The translations under genes were made by a program, and so were the position numbers. A stretch of 64,000 bases of DNA from an uncultured Corynebacterium sp. (GTDB taxonomy: Bacteria; Actinomycetota; Actinomycetes; Mycobacteriales; Mycobacteriaceae): contig NZ_CAMIHD010000013.1 in the NCBI RefSeq assembly GCF_946222835.1, positions 1-64,000 on the forward strand, given 5' to 3'. Below the pieces are notes generated by a model. It ran no database searches. It saw nothing but the letters and a program-made list of their open reading frames with translations, and was not told the origin of the DNA. Of this stretch, positions 26,148-34,291 are shown in pieces (position 1 is the first letter of the stretch; the number at the start of each line of letters is the position of its first letter).

Positions 26148-26774
26148 CTAATCATCCAGTACGGCGAGAATCTTTTCGCACGTATTCATGAGGCTGTCAT
26201 GCGCAAGCGTGGCAGCCTCATCGCGCTTTCCATCCGCGATGAGCGTAGCCAAAGTGATATTTCCTTGGATGTGGTCCGCATGAAGCTGCGGGTACCGCGG
26301 GATGGCCAAGAGGAAGGTAAGCCGCATGCGGGCGAGCAGATTATCCATCTGCTCATTCAAGGTGGGGGAGCCGAGCGCGGCCACCAATGTGCGGTGGAAG
26401 CGCTGATTGATGGCGGAGACTTCCTGGTGCTCGCCGCGCGCCGCGTATTCGAAGGCGGAGGAAGTGAGGGTGACGAGTGAGGAGGCGTCGGCAAAAGCGC
26501 CCCAACGCACCGCGGCCGGCTCGATGGCTGCGCGGGCGGCGAAGAGGTCGCGGATATAGTCTGCATCCGGCATAGCGAGGAAGACGCCCCGGTTGGGAAT
26601 GCGCTCGACGATGCGTTCCGCGGCAAGCCGAGTGAAGGACTCGCGCAGGGTATTGCGCGAGCAGTGGAAGCGTTCGGCTGCCTTGACCTCGCTGAGCTGC
26701 TCGCCCGGCTGGAAGTCGCCGGCGGAGATGGCCTCGCGTAACTCAGAGGCAACAGACTGGGAAAGCATGCTCAC
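26148..26774 (-). CDS. GntR-family regulator (FCD/FadR subfamily)
   Basis: A 208-residue regulator: N-terminal winged helix (SELREAISAGDFQPGEQLSE, then FHCSRNTLRESFTRL as recognition helix) and a C-terminal all-helical FCD ligand domain (about 85-200) with the metal/ligand His positions in HRTLVAALGSP and HADHIQGN. The start is GTG 26774, or ATG 26768. It lies between the two arms of the 5-oxoproline locus, and the TTGTTGAACAA palindromes at both outer promoters match its subfamily. It takes the place that the IclR-type KipR holds in the Bacillus locus. The likely effector is 5-oxoproline or glutamate. Confidence 0.85.
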   Translation of the reverse strand: MSMLSQSVASELREAISAGDFQPGEQLSEVKAAERFHCSRNTLRESFTRLAAERIVERIPNRGVFLAMPDADYIRDLFAARAAIEPAAVRWGAFADASSLVTLTSSAFEYAARGEHQEVSAINQRFHRTLVAALGSPTLNEQMDNLLARMRLTFLLAIPRYPQLHADHIQGNITLATLIADGKRDEAATLAHDSLMNTCEKILAVLDD

Positions 26775-26836
26775 AACTGTACTAAAAGGTTGCGCACCTC
26801 ACAGTGAAAATGAGGTGCTGTGCAATTGTACGAGCG

Positions 26837-28618
26837 TTAATCGATGGTCGCGATGACCTTCGAGGGATCCAGTCGGTCGCCCTCTGCGGCTAGGAGCTTA
26901 ATGGTGCCGCCGCGTGGCGCCTTGATGGCCGATTCCATCTTCATGGCTTCCACGGTGGCGATCGCATCGCCCTCGGCCACGGTATCGCCGTCCGCGACGT
27001 TCCACGCCACAAGGTTGGCCTCGAACGGGGAAGTGACCGCGTTGTCATCGGTGGACTGTGCACCGGCCGAAGACGGTGCCGTGGATGCAGAGCCACCGGC
27101 CGCAGCGGCGCCTGGGGCGGCGAGGAAATCTACTGGAACGCCAATGCTGACCAGCTTGCCATCGATCTCTACGGCAACATTGCGGCGCTGAGTGTAGATG
27201 GCCTCGACCTTTTCTACCTGGTTGGCGGCAGAAGGGCGGTAGTTGTGATCAACCCAGTCAGTAAAGACGCCGATCTCGGAGGCGCCGGCGGCAGCCGCAT
27301 CGTCTGCCGGGGCAGCGGTGCCGATGAGAGCAGGCTCATCCATCATGTCGCGGTGGAAAGGCAGTACGGTGCGCACGCCGGTGACGGTGAACTCGCGCAG
27401 GGCAAAGCGGGCGCGAGCCAAGGCGATTCCGCGAGTCGGGCCCCATACCACCAGCTTGGCGATCAGGGAGTCATAATACGGCGGGATGATGGAGCCAGAG
27501 CGCACTGCGGAATCCACGCGAATGCCCGGGCCGGTGGGCGGCTCGAAGGAGACGATGGTGCCAGGGCATGGCGCGAAGCCATTGAGGATGTCTTCGGCAT
27601 TGATGCGGAACTCAAAAGCATGGCCGTGAGACTGCGGATCTTCCTCGAAGGACAGCGGCTCACCGGCCGCGATGCGGAACTGCTCGGCGATGATATCGGT
27701 ACCGGTGACTACCTCGGTAACCGGGTGCTCGACCTGGACTCGGGTATTGACCTCGAGGAAGGAAATGGTTCCGTCCTCAGAGACGATGTATTCCACAGTG
27801 CCGGCGCCGGTGTAGCCCACCTTGGAACAAATGGAGCGGGCACCTTCGATGATGCCGTTGCGTTGGGCGTCGGAAAGCGCGGGCGCTGGGGCCTCTTCAA
27901 TAAGCTTCTGGAAGCGGCGCTGGGTGGAGCAATCGCGGGTGCCGAGCACGCGGACGTTGCCGTGCGTATCGGCCAATACCTGGGCTTCGACGTGGCGCGG
28001 GTGGGTGAGGAACTTCTCCACGTAGCACTCCGCGCGGCCGAAAGCCTCCATAGCCTCGCGGCCGGCGGAGTTAAATGCTCCCTCGATTTCTTCCATATTG
28101 TCCACGACCTTCAGGCCGCGTCCGCCGCCGCCATAAGCGGCCTTAATGGCGATGGGCAAGCCGTGCTCTTCGGCGAAAGCGCGGGCCTCTTGCCAATCAT
28201 CGATGGGGTCGGAGGTACCCGGCGCTAGCGGCGCGCCCACCTCCTCGGCCACGCGGCGGGCAGCAATCTTGTCACCGAGGAGCTCGATCGACTCCGGCGA
28301 CGGACCGATCCAGATCATGCCGGCCTCAGTGACTGTGCGCGCAAAGTCGGCGTTTTCAGACAGAAAGCCGTAGCCCGGGTGAATGGCATCGGCGCCGGCA
28401 CGCACCGCGATATCGAGCAGCGCGGGCACGTTCATGTAGGTATCGGCGGCCGTATTGCCTGGCAGCGCATAAGCTTCATCCGCTACCTGGGTGTGCAAGG
28501 CACCAGCATCTGCCTCGGAGTAAATGGCGATGGACTTAATGCCTAGGTCGCGGGCGACGCGAGCGATACGCACGGCAATTTCGCCGCGGTTAGCAATGAG
28601 GACGGTTTTAATCTGCAT
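26837..28618 (-). CDS. biotin carboxylase with C-terminal biotin carrier domain
   Basis: A 593-residue AccBC-type protein. Biotin carboxylase domain (1-450): ANRGEIAVRIARVARD, HPGYGFLSENADFA, the ATP loop GGGGRGLKVV, EVNTRVQVEHPVTE. A variable linker of about 70 residues follows, then a biotinyl domain with EAMKMES near the end, the acceptor being about Lys560. It resembles the AccBC subunit of acyl-CoA carboxylases, but lies directly after pxpB-pxpC, overlapping its stop by 11 bases, with no acyl-CoA carboxyltransferase gene in the window. Biotin would be attached by BirA. It could carboxylate a small molecule with the PxpBC protein as carboxyltransferase, or be recruited by a carboxyltransferase elsewhere. 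Confidence 0.88.
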   Translation of the reverse strand: MQIKTVLIANRGEIAVRIARVARDLGIKSIAIYSEADAGALHTQVADEAYALPGNTAADTYMNVPALLDIAVRAGADAIHPGYGFLSENADFARTVTEAGMIWIGPSPESIELLGDKIAARRVAEEVGAPLAPGTSDPIDDWQEARAFAEEHGLPIAIKAAYGGGGRGLKVVDNMEEIEGAFNSAGREAMEAFGRAECYVEKFLTHPRHVEAQVLADTHGNVRVLGTRDCSTQRRFQKLIEEAPAPALSDAQRNGIIEGARSICSKVGYTGAGTVEYIVSEDGTISFLEVNTRVQVEHPVTEVVTGTDIIAEQFRIAAGEPLSFEEDPQSHGHAFEFRINAEDILNGFAPCPGTIVSFEPPTGPGIRVDSAVRSGSIIPPYYDSLIAKLVVWGPTRGIALARARFALREFTVTGVRTVLPFHRDMMDEPALIGTAAPADDAAAAGASEIGVFTDWVDHNYRPSAANQVEKVEAIYTQRRNVAVEIDGKLVSIGVPVDFLAAPGAAAAGGSASTAPSSAGAQSTDDNAVTSPFEANLVAWNVADGDTVAEGDAIATVEAMKMESAIKAPRGGTIKLLAAEGDRLDPSKVIATID

Positions 28619-30182
28619 TTTTATCTCCAGTGTTCAAGGCTTGGGGTGCTACGAGTTCAAAGTTCACGCGTGCGCTGGGTGGCAGCTGCGCGGCAATATC
28701 AATATCTTCTTCCAACACAGTGGCGATGACGGGGTAACCGCCGGTCACAGCGTGATCGCGCAGGAAGACAACGGGTTTGCCATTGGGCGGGATTTGAATG
28801 GATCCGGCGACCATGCCCTCGGACGGAAGTTCGCCGTCTTTAATGCGCTCAATCGGCTCATCGCCATCGAGGCGCAGGCCCACGCGGTTGGAATCTGAGG
28901 TGACGGTCCATTCAGCATCCAGGAAGGCGGAGACATTATCGCCAAACCAGTCATCGCGGGGTCCGAGCACGCAGCGCAAGGTAGCGCGGGTCTTGCCATC
29001 GGAGCTTTCACGCACTCGTAGTGGGTTAGAAAGCTGGGCATCGGTCATGCCGGTAGATCGCGGCAGCACGCCGATGACATCGCCGGTGGTGACGGGGTCC
29101 GGGCCGAGGCCAGAGAGGACGTCGGTGGCTGCGGAACCAAGCTCGGACTCGGCGATGATGCCGCCGCGAATAGCCACGTAGTTGCGCATGCCCACCGTTG
29201 CGGGGTCTACGGTGACGGTTTGCCCAGCCGTGACCAGCACGGGGCGGGCGAGGTGAACCGGCATCTCACCGAGGCGTACACGGGCGGTCGCGCCGGTGAC
29301 GCAAATGACGGTATCGGTAAGCGCGTGGAGCTTGATGCCGCCGATATTTTCCAGCACCGTTGCCCCGCGCGGGTTGCCCACGGCCACATTGGCGGTCGCG
29401 GCCGCAGCGCGGTCGGCGGCACCCGATGGGGTCACGCCAAGGTCTCCCACGCCTGGGCGGCCCAAGTCTTGGTATAGGGTGAGCAGGCCAGCGTCGATAA
29501 CCTCCATGCGTGGCAGGCGGGCAGGAGCGCGTTTAGAGCGCGCAGAGTGATCGACGAGCTCCGGTAGCTTATCTACGCTGCGATAGCGCACGCGGTCACC
29601 CGGCTGTACCAAGGCCGGTGGGTTGGCATTGGAATCCCACATTGGCGTATTGGTGGTGCCCAGCAACTGCCAGCCGCCCGGGGAAACGCGTGGGTAGACC
29701 GCGGAAAACTCGCCCGCAATGCCTACGGCACCGGCCGGCACGGCGGTACGGGGGTTGGAGCGGCGCGGCACCGCGCGGGCCTGGGATGGATCCGAAGGCG
29801 CGCAGTAGGTAAATCCCGGGGCAAAGCCACCAAAGGCCGCGGTCCACTCGGTGGCGGTATGCCACTCAATGAGTGCCTCGCGAGAGAGGCCAAGCAGGTC
29901 TGCGGCCTCATCGACGTCTTCTCCGTCATAGAGCACATCGATTTCTACCGTGCGCGCCTCCGCAGCCGTCGCGGCGGCAGGGGAGAAGTCCTGCAAAAAT
30001 TCCGCCGCATCCCGTGCCGAATCGGGCGCTTCAAAGGTCAGCAGCAGGGTAGTGGCGGCCGCGATGCAGTCCACCTGATTCTTCAGAGGTTTCGCAGAAA
30101 GCGCTGCGTGCCAATCCATGACCTGGTTTAATCCCTCCAGGTCAATGAGTAACGCGCGCGTGCCCACAAAATTAATGTGCAT
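28608..30182 (-). CDS. pxpBC: 5-oxoprolinase subunits B and C fused (KipI-KipA)
   Basis: A 524-residue fusion. Residues 1-205 are the PxpB/KipI (AHS1) domain: MHINFVGTRALLIDLEG, AFGGFAPGFTYC, VPAGAVGIAGEFSAVYPRVSPGGWQLLG. Residues about 215-515 are the PxpC/KipA (AHS2) domain: VIDAGLLTLYQDLGRPGVGDLGV, PSGAADRAAA, VLRDHAVTGGYPVIATV near the end (F-L-R-D-H-A-V-T-G-G-Y-P). With PxpA it forms the ATP-dependent prokaryotic 5-oxoprolinase that yields glutamate. The same two domains, fused, make up the carboxyltransferase half of urea carboxylase, which gives the adjacent biotin carboxylase special meaning. It starts in a one-base overlap with the pxpA stop. Confidence 0.9.
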   Translation of the reverse strand: MHINFVGTRALLIDLEGLNQVMDWHAALSAKPLKNQVDCIAAATTLLLTFEAPDSARDAAEFLQDFSPAAATAAEARTVEIDVLYDGEDVDEAADLLGLSREALIEWHTATEWTAAFGGFAPGFTYCAPSDPSQARAVPRRSNPRTAVPAGAVGIAGEFSAVYPRVSPGGWQLLGTTNTPMWDSNANPPALVQPGDRVRYRSVDKLPELVDHSARSKRAPARLPRMEVIDAGLLTLYQDLGRPGVGDLGVTPSGAADRAAAATANVAVGNPRGATVLENIGGIKLHALTDTVICVTGATARVRLGEMPVHLARPVLVTAGQTVTVDPATVGMRNYVAIRGGIIAESELGSAATDVLSGLGPDPVTTGDVIGVLPRSTGMTDAQLSNPLRVRESSDGKTRATLRCVLGPRDDWFGDNVSAFLDAEWTVTSDSNRVGLRLDGDEPIERIKDGELPSEGMVAGSIQIPPNGKPVVFLRDHAVTGGYPVIATVLEEDIDIAAQLPPSARVNFELVAPQALNTGDKNAD

Positions 30183-30943
30183 TAGATAAAGCTCCGAATC
30201 TCGATGCCTTCTGCATGCAGGCGCTCTACCACGCCGCGCAGCAGCTTCACAGCGCCGGGCGAATCACCGTGGGTACATACGGATTGCGCATCTACCTCGA
30301 GCTTCGTGCCATCAACGGCCGTAATCGAACCGGTTTGTGCTACCTCCAGCACTCGCTGCACCACCTCATCGGCACTGCCTAGCACCGCATTGGATTCCTT
30401 GCGCGAGACCAGCGTGCCATCGGGGTTGTAATTGCGGTCCGCAAAGGCCTCACGGATGACGGTAAGCCCGCTTTGCTTGGCGACGTCCACTGCTACGCCC
30501 CCAGGTAGCAACATTACCGGCAAGTCACCAAAGGCCTTAATGCCCTTGATGACGCCTTCTGCCTGCGCCTTATCCTTCACGATCGCGTTATACATCGCAC
30601 CGTGTGGCTTCACGTAGGAGACCTTAGTGCCATTGGCGCGAGCCAAAGCGTCGAGCGCGCCAATTTGGTAGGTCACCTCATTGGCGAGCTCGTCTGGGTT
30701 GTAATCAATAAAGCGACGGCCGAAACCTGCGGCGTCGTTATAACCCACGTGTGCACCTACGGTAACGCCTGCCTCCGCGGCCGCTTTGAGCGTGCCGGCA
30801 ATCGAGTGGGGATCGCCTGCGTGGAAGCCGGTAGCCACGTTTGCCGAGGACACCATTTCCAGCATCGCTGCGTCATCCGCGACCGGATTGCCCGCGGTCG
30901 TTTCTCCCAAGTCCGCGTTCAAATCAATATGGAGCGAGGACAT
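30182..30943 (-). CDS. pxpA: 5-oxoprolinase subunit A (LamB/YcsF family)
   Basis: A 253-residue LamB/YcsF protein. Signatures: HIDLNADLGETTAG with metal-binding acidic residues, SANVATGFHAGDPHSI, VGAHVGYNDAAGFGRR, YVKPHGAMYNAI and EAFADRNYNPDGTLVSR. It should open the 5-oxoproline ring together with PxpBC in the cytoplasm. It is the first gene of the minus-strand unit pxpA-pxpBC-biotin carboxylase. A GntR-type palindrome sits 20 bases upstream of its start. Confidence 0.93.
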   Translation of the reverse strand: MSSLHIDLNADLGETTAGNPVADDAAMLEMVSSANVATGFHAGDPHSIAGTLKAAAEAGVTVGAHVGYNDAAGFGRRFIDYNPDELANEVTYQIGALDALARANGTKVSYVKPHGAMYNAIVKDKAQAEGVIKGIKAFGDLPVMLLPGGVAVDVAKQSGLTVIREAFADRNYNPDGTLVSRKESNAVLGSADEVVQRVLEVAQTGSITAVDGTKLEVDAQSVCTHGDSPGAVKLLRGVVERLHAEGIEIRSFI

Positions 30944-30962
30944 TCAACACCGTCCTTTAAGA

Positions 30963-30973
30963 TTGTTGAACAA
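30963..30973. promoter_or_regulatory. GntR/FadR-type operator upstream of pxpA
   Basis: TTGTTGAACAA, identical to 24051-24061. With flanks it reads ATTGTTGAACAAT, a 13-base palindrome. It is placed about 20 bases upstream of the pxpA ATG, so a bound regulator would block initiation or elongation. Confidence 0.75.
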
Positions 30974-31139
30974 TTCGAATGCCCTTAAGTGTAACCCTCG
31001 CCACTGCCATTTGTGAAGACGATTACGTTTTATTTACCCGCGTGTACACCCCCACCTGTATGCGGCGGGCTGTTCTTCTCCGGAAGCAGACCAAGCGTAT
31101 CGGCATAGGCAGGTTCCCTGGGCATGGCATTCTACGCCT

Positions 31140-31604
31140 TTAGCGGCCGTAGTTTTGGACAGCGTAGAGCTTGCCTTCAGAGTTAATGGCAACGCCGACT
31201 CCGATGCACTTGACGCGTGGGTCCAGCATAATCTTGCGGTGGCCCGGCGATTCGTACCAAAGCTTGACCAGGAGGGCGTCGGAATAGTCGCTCTACGCCT
31301 GCAGGATATTCTCGCCACCAGCTGGGATATTGGCGGGATAGTGGTTCCAGTGCTGCGGGCGGTGGCTGAGCTTATCGGCGCGCACCAGCTGGTTGGCCCT
31401 ATCTTGAGCTAGTCCGTTGAGTGCGGCATTAGCGCGAACTGGGCGCAGTCCATGCGCCTTGCGGTACTTGTTGATGTGGTTGATGATGCTCTGCACGCGA
31501 TTGGAAGCTGGAGCGGCGGGCTTTGCTGCTGTAGCCGGCTCGGCAGGAAGGTTTACTGTCTGTATCGGAAGGTTCGCGCCTTTTAAATTGCTCGAGGAAC
31601 TTAG
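31140..31604 (-). pseudogene. broken CAP-domain (SCP/PR-1) secreted protein gene
   Basis: One reading frame encodes a CAP domain: IINHINKYRKAHGLRPVRA, LNGLAQDRANQLV, LSHRPQHWNHYP, GENILQA, then after a stop LLVKLWYESPGHRKIML, and VGVAINSEGKLYAVQNYGR to the final TAA at 31140-31142. An in-frame amber codon (31293-31295) interrupts it just after GENILQA, where intact members continue with the GENI-to-WYESPGH segment. No start codon or signal peptide is found; upstream only a Pro/Ala-rich stretch back to a stop near 31605. Both lesions point to a decayed gene. The intact ancestor would have been a secreted CAP protein. Confidence 0.85.
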
Positions 31605-31723
31605 CGAGATTTACTAGGTCGCCTAACCTCTCCTTGTGCATTACTTCTATGAGTGTTTCCCCGTAGTTGTCTCTCCGCGTTCTTGTATGTTCGGTGAGCG
31701 GGGTTTAGAAAGGTATAAGAAAA

Positions 31724-31749
31724 GCGCCCAGCGATCAGTCGCCGAGCGC
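31724..31749 (-). terminator. terminator of the PTS gene
   Basis: On the minus strand an 11-bp stem (GCGCTCGGCGA / TCGCTGGGCGC, two G-U pairs) with loop CTGA is followed by TTTTCTTAT. It lies 16 bases beyond the stop of the PTS gene. Confidence 0.8.
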
Positions 31750-31765
31750 CACATTGAACGAAGTA

Positions 31766-33664
31766 TTAAGCCTTTGCGGGCGTCGCTGTCCCTTGAGAAG
31801 CTGGGGCAGGAGAAAGGGACGAGGAAATGATCTCGGCTGCTTCCTTACGGGTTTGTGCGCCATAAAGCTGGTTGCGGAAGTCTTCCTTCATAATGCTGCG
31901 CGCCAGCTTGGAGAGCAGCTTGAGGTGTTGCTTGCCGGCATTATCAGGCACAGCGATAAGGAAGGCAAGGTTAGTCGGTTCCTCGCCTTCTCCCCACGTA
32001 ATACCTTCGGGTAGGCGGGCAAAGGCAAGGGTGGGCACTTTCACACCGGCCGAGCGTGCGTGTGGAATGGCTACGCCGTGGCCTACCCCGGTAGAACGGG
32101 TTGACTCGCGCTTTAAGGCAGCCTCAGCTACTGCTTCCATATCGGACATGCGGGAGGAAGTAAGCTTTACCATAGAGCGGATTACCTCCTCACTGGTAGA
32201 ACCCAAATCCTTATCCAGACTGATCGTATCGACGGCTACCAGCGGCTTATCCTTGCGCTGCGTCAATCCCACTAGCAGGAGGATAAGGCCAGCACAGACT
32301 GCGACACCGGCAAGCATGGCAATAAAGAATCCTGCGACCTTGTCTACTGCGCCGAGCACCGCGACGATCGGGCCGCCGTGCATGACGTGATCCTGAGCCC
32401 CAAATGCTCCAGCAAGTGCGCCGGCTACTGCGCCACCGGCAACATTGGCGGGGATAACTTGTAGCGGGCGTGCGGCCGCGAGTGGAATGGCGCCCTCGGT
32501 GATGCCGAAGAATCCCATAAACAACGCCGCGATGCCGGCATCATTTTCCGCCTTGGTAAACCAGCTGCGCCGCAGCAGCGTAGCAATGCCTACGGCGAGG
32601 GGAGGTACGGCAATGGCACACGCCGCCATGCCCATCGGCGCTGCATTGCCGGCCGCGATCATGCCGCCGCCAAAGAGAAAGGCCGTCTTATTGAAGGGGC
32701 CACCCATATCGAAGGCAATCATTGCACCAATGATTAGACCCAACACGATCACAGAGGAGCCTTGCATTCCGGCGAGGTACTCGGTCATAGTCTCGAAAGC
32801 AGCCGAGACCGGTGCACCAATGAGCAAGATGAAAATCAGGCCGACAATGAGCGTGGTAAAGATTGGGATGACGATGATGGGCCAAATGGGTGCAATGAAT
32901 TTATGCACCGGGATCTTTCTAATAGCTAGTGCTACGTAGCCGGACAAAATACCGGTGACGATGCCGCCTAGGAATCCGGCGCCGGCCTCCGAACCGTAGA
33001 GCGAGCCGGTGGTGGCAATAAGACCGGTGATAAGGCCGGGCGCGAGGCCTGGTCGGTCCGCGATACCAACTGCGATGTAGCCGGAGAGAACCGGAACCAT
33101 CAATGAGAACGCCAAAGCACCGAGCTCATTGACTGTATTCCAGAAGCTATCCTCCGGAATTGCCATGCCTTCAGGCGTAGGGGTGCCGCCAATGGACAGT
33201 GCCACCGCAATGAGCAGGCCACCAGTGACCACGAACGGAATCATATGCGAGACGCCGTTCATCAGGGCTTTATACAAGGTCTGGCCAAAACTATCTTTAC
33301 GGGGCGCTTCTTCTTCCTTGCTGTCTGCGGTCCCTTCCCAGCGCGTGGCGCTCAAGGATCTGCTCAGCAGTTCCTTCGGGTGTTTGATCGCCTCGTCCAC
33401 ACCAGTGGCTTCGAGGCGTTTGCCGTGGAAGCGGTCTTTGGAAATTACCGTATCGGCACCGATGACAATGGCATCAGCGTCTTCGATATCTTGCTTGCTA
33501 AAGGTTCCTTCGACGCCGATGGAACCGTGAGTTTCAATTTTGATGCGGTAGCCCAATTCTTGGGCTGCGGCCTCGAGGTTTTCGGCCGCCATGTAGGTAT
33601 GTGCGATGCCCGTCGGACACGCCGTGATGGCGAGGATGAGGGGCGATGACTTTGAAGTGCTCAT
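31766..33664 (-). CDS. fructose-type PTS enzyme II, domains B-C-A
   Basis: A 632-residue three-domain PTS permease. EIIB-Fru (1-110) has the phosphocysteine in ITACPTGIAHTYMAAENL. EIIC (about 140-470) is the membrane channel with about ten hydrophobic segments and MGGPFNKTAFLFG and FFGITEGAIPLA. EIIA (about 490-615) has the phosphohistidine in GVAIPHARSAGV. The B-C-A order differs from the A-B-C order of the main corynebacterial PtsF, so this is a separate fructose-like system whose sugar is unknown. No fruK or regulator lies beside it. Starts at 33664 or 33673 are both possible; neither has a strong ribosome site. A LacI-like operator sits 17 bases upstream. Confidence 0.87.
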   Translation of the reverse strand: MSTSKSSPLILAITACPTGIAHTYMAAENLEAAAQELGYRIKIETHGSIGVEGTFSKQDIEDADAIVIGADTVISKDRFHGKRLEATGVDEAIKHPKELLSRSLSATRWEGTADSKEEEAPRKDSFGQTLYKALMNGVSHMIPFVVTGGLLIAVALSIGGTPTPEGMAIPEDSFWNTVNELGALAFSLMVPVLSGYIAVGIADRPGLAPGLITGLIATTGSLYGSEAGAGFLGGIVTGILSGYVALAIRKIPVHKFIAPIWPIIVIPIFTTLIVGLIFILLIGAPVSAAFETMTEYLAGMQGSSVIVLGLIIGAMIAFDMGGPFNKTAFLFGGGMIAAGNAAPMGMAACAIAVPPLAVGIATLLRRSWFTKAENDAGIAALFMGFFGITEGAIPLAAARPLQVIPANVAGGAVAGALAGAFGAQDHVMHGGPIVAVLGAVDKVAGFFIAMLAGVAVCAGLILLLVGLTQRKDKPLVAVDTISLDKDLGSTSEEVIRSMVKLTSSRMSDMEAVAEAALKRESTRSTGVGHGVAIPHARSAGVKVPTLAFARLPEGITWGEGEEPTNLAFLIAVPDNAGKQHLKLLSKLARSIMKEDFRNQLYGAQTRKEAAEIISSSLSPAPASQGTATPAKA

Positions 33665-33680
33665 GACTCTCATTAAACGG

Positions 33681-33691
33681 CAATCGTTTGC
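33681..33691 (-). promoter_or_regulatory. LacI-like operator upstream of the PTS gene
   Basis: On the minus strand GCAAACGATTG, the same 11 bases as at 16484-16494 before the galactose operon, and close to the rbs palindrome. An overlapping AAACG-n5-CGTTT inverted repeat spans 33675-33689. It lies between the presumed promoter and the start codon. Confidence 0.5.
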
Positions 33692-33768
33692 GTGTGCACA
33701 AGAGAGAGTGGTCTTCCTTATGACCTGTAGGCTGGAAGCACCCAACTACAGAAAGGGAAAGCCATCTC

Positions 33769-34278
33769 GTGAGCACAGCATCGCCGGACAATATTCTGCT
33801 CTACCTGCCGGAAAAGCAGGAGGATCAGGTACGCGAGATCTTTGCGGGGCTTGCTGAGCGCGGCTTTCCTATCCAGCATCAACGCCCGCACATCACGATC
33901 ACTTTCTCCCCGGAAATGCAGCCTGAGGTTGTGGACTTGGCCGCGCAGTTGCTGCCGCCCGTTATTCCGGCGGATTTCCGGCGAGTAGGCAACGTCATTT
34001 TTGGTACCAAGCGCAAGCAGACCGTGGCCTGGCTCCTGGAAACCACTGATGAGCTAGAAATTGCTGCGAGAAAAATCAGTGCCGCCAACCCAGACGGGCG
34101 GGGGCCGCGCTGGACCCCGCACCTGACCATGGGCTTGCGCCTACCGCGCGAGGAAATCGCCGGCTATATCCAAGCGATGGACGAGCTCACCTCAGCGCAC
34201 TTTAAGGAGCTTACTGCCATTGAAGCCGCCTACTGGCGGCCGCGTACCCAAGAAAAGACCGTACTAGCAGGGAACTAA
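33769..34278 (+). CDS. 2'-5' RNA ligase-like 2H phosphoesterase
   Basis: A 169-residue LigT-like protein with the two His-x-Thr/Ser-x motifs of 2H phosphoesterases: HITITF (about residue 43) and HLTMGL (about 123). Such enzymes open cyclic phosphates or 2'-5' linkages in RNA or nucleotides; the substrate of this one is not evident. It starts with GTG after the ribosome site AGAAAGGGAAAG. It diverges from the PTS gene and converges on the amidase gene with 13 bases between stops. Confidence 0.8.
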   Translation: MSTASPDNILLYLPEKQEDQVREIFAGLAERGFPIQHQRPHITITFSPEMQPEVVDLAAQLLPPVIPADFRRVGNVIFGTKRKQTVAWLLETTDELEIAARKISAANPDGRGPRWTPHLTMGLRLPREEIAGYIQAMDELTSAHFKELTAIEAAYWRPRTQEKTVLAGN

Positions 34279-34291
34279 GTCCGCACTGAGC

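Noticed and set aside
27245..28228. 327-codon open frame on the plus strand
   Set aside because: Antisense to the biotin carboxylase; composition is typical of a mirrored high-GC gene.
31034..31318. minus-strand open frame with Arg/Ser-rich product
   Set aside because: Out of frame with the CAP domain, which continues in the neighbouring frame past the amber codon.
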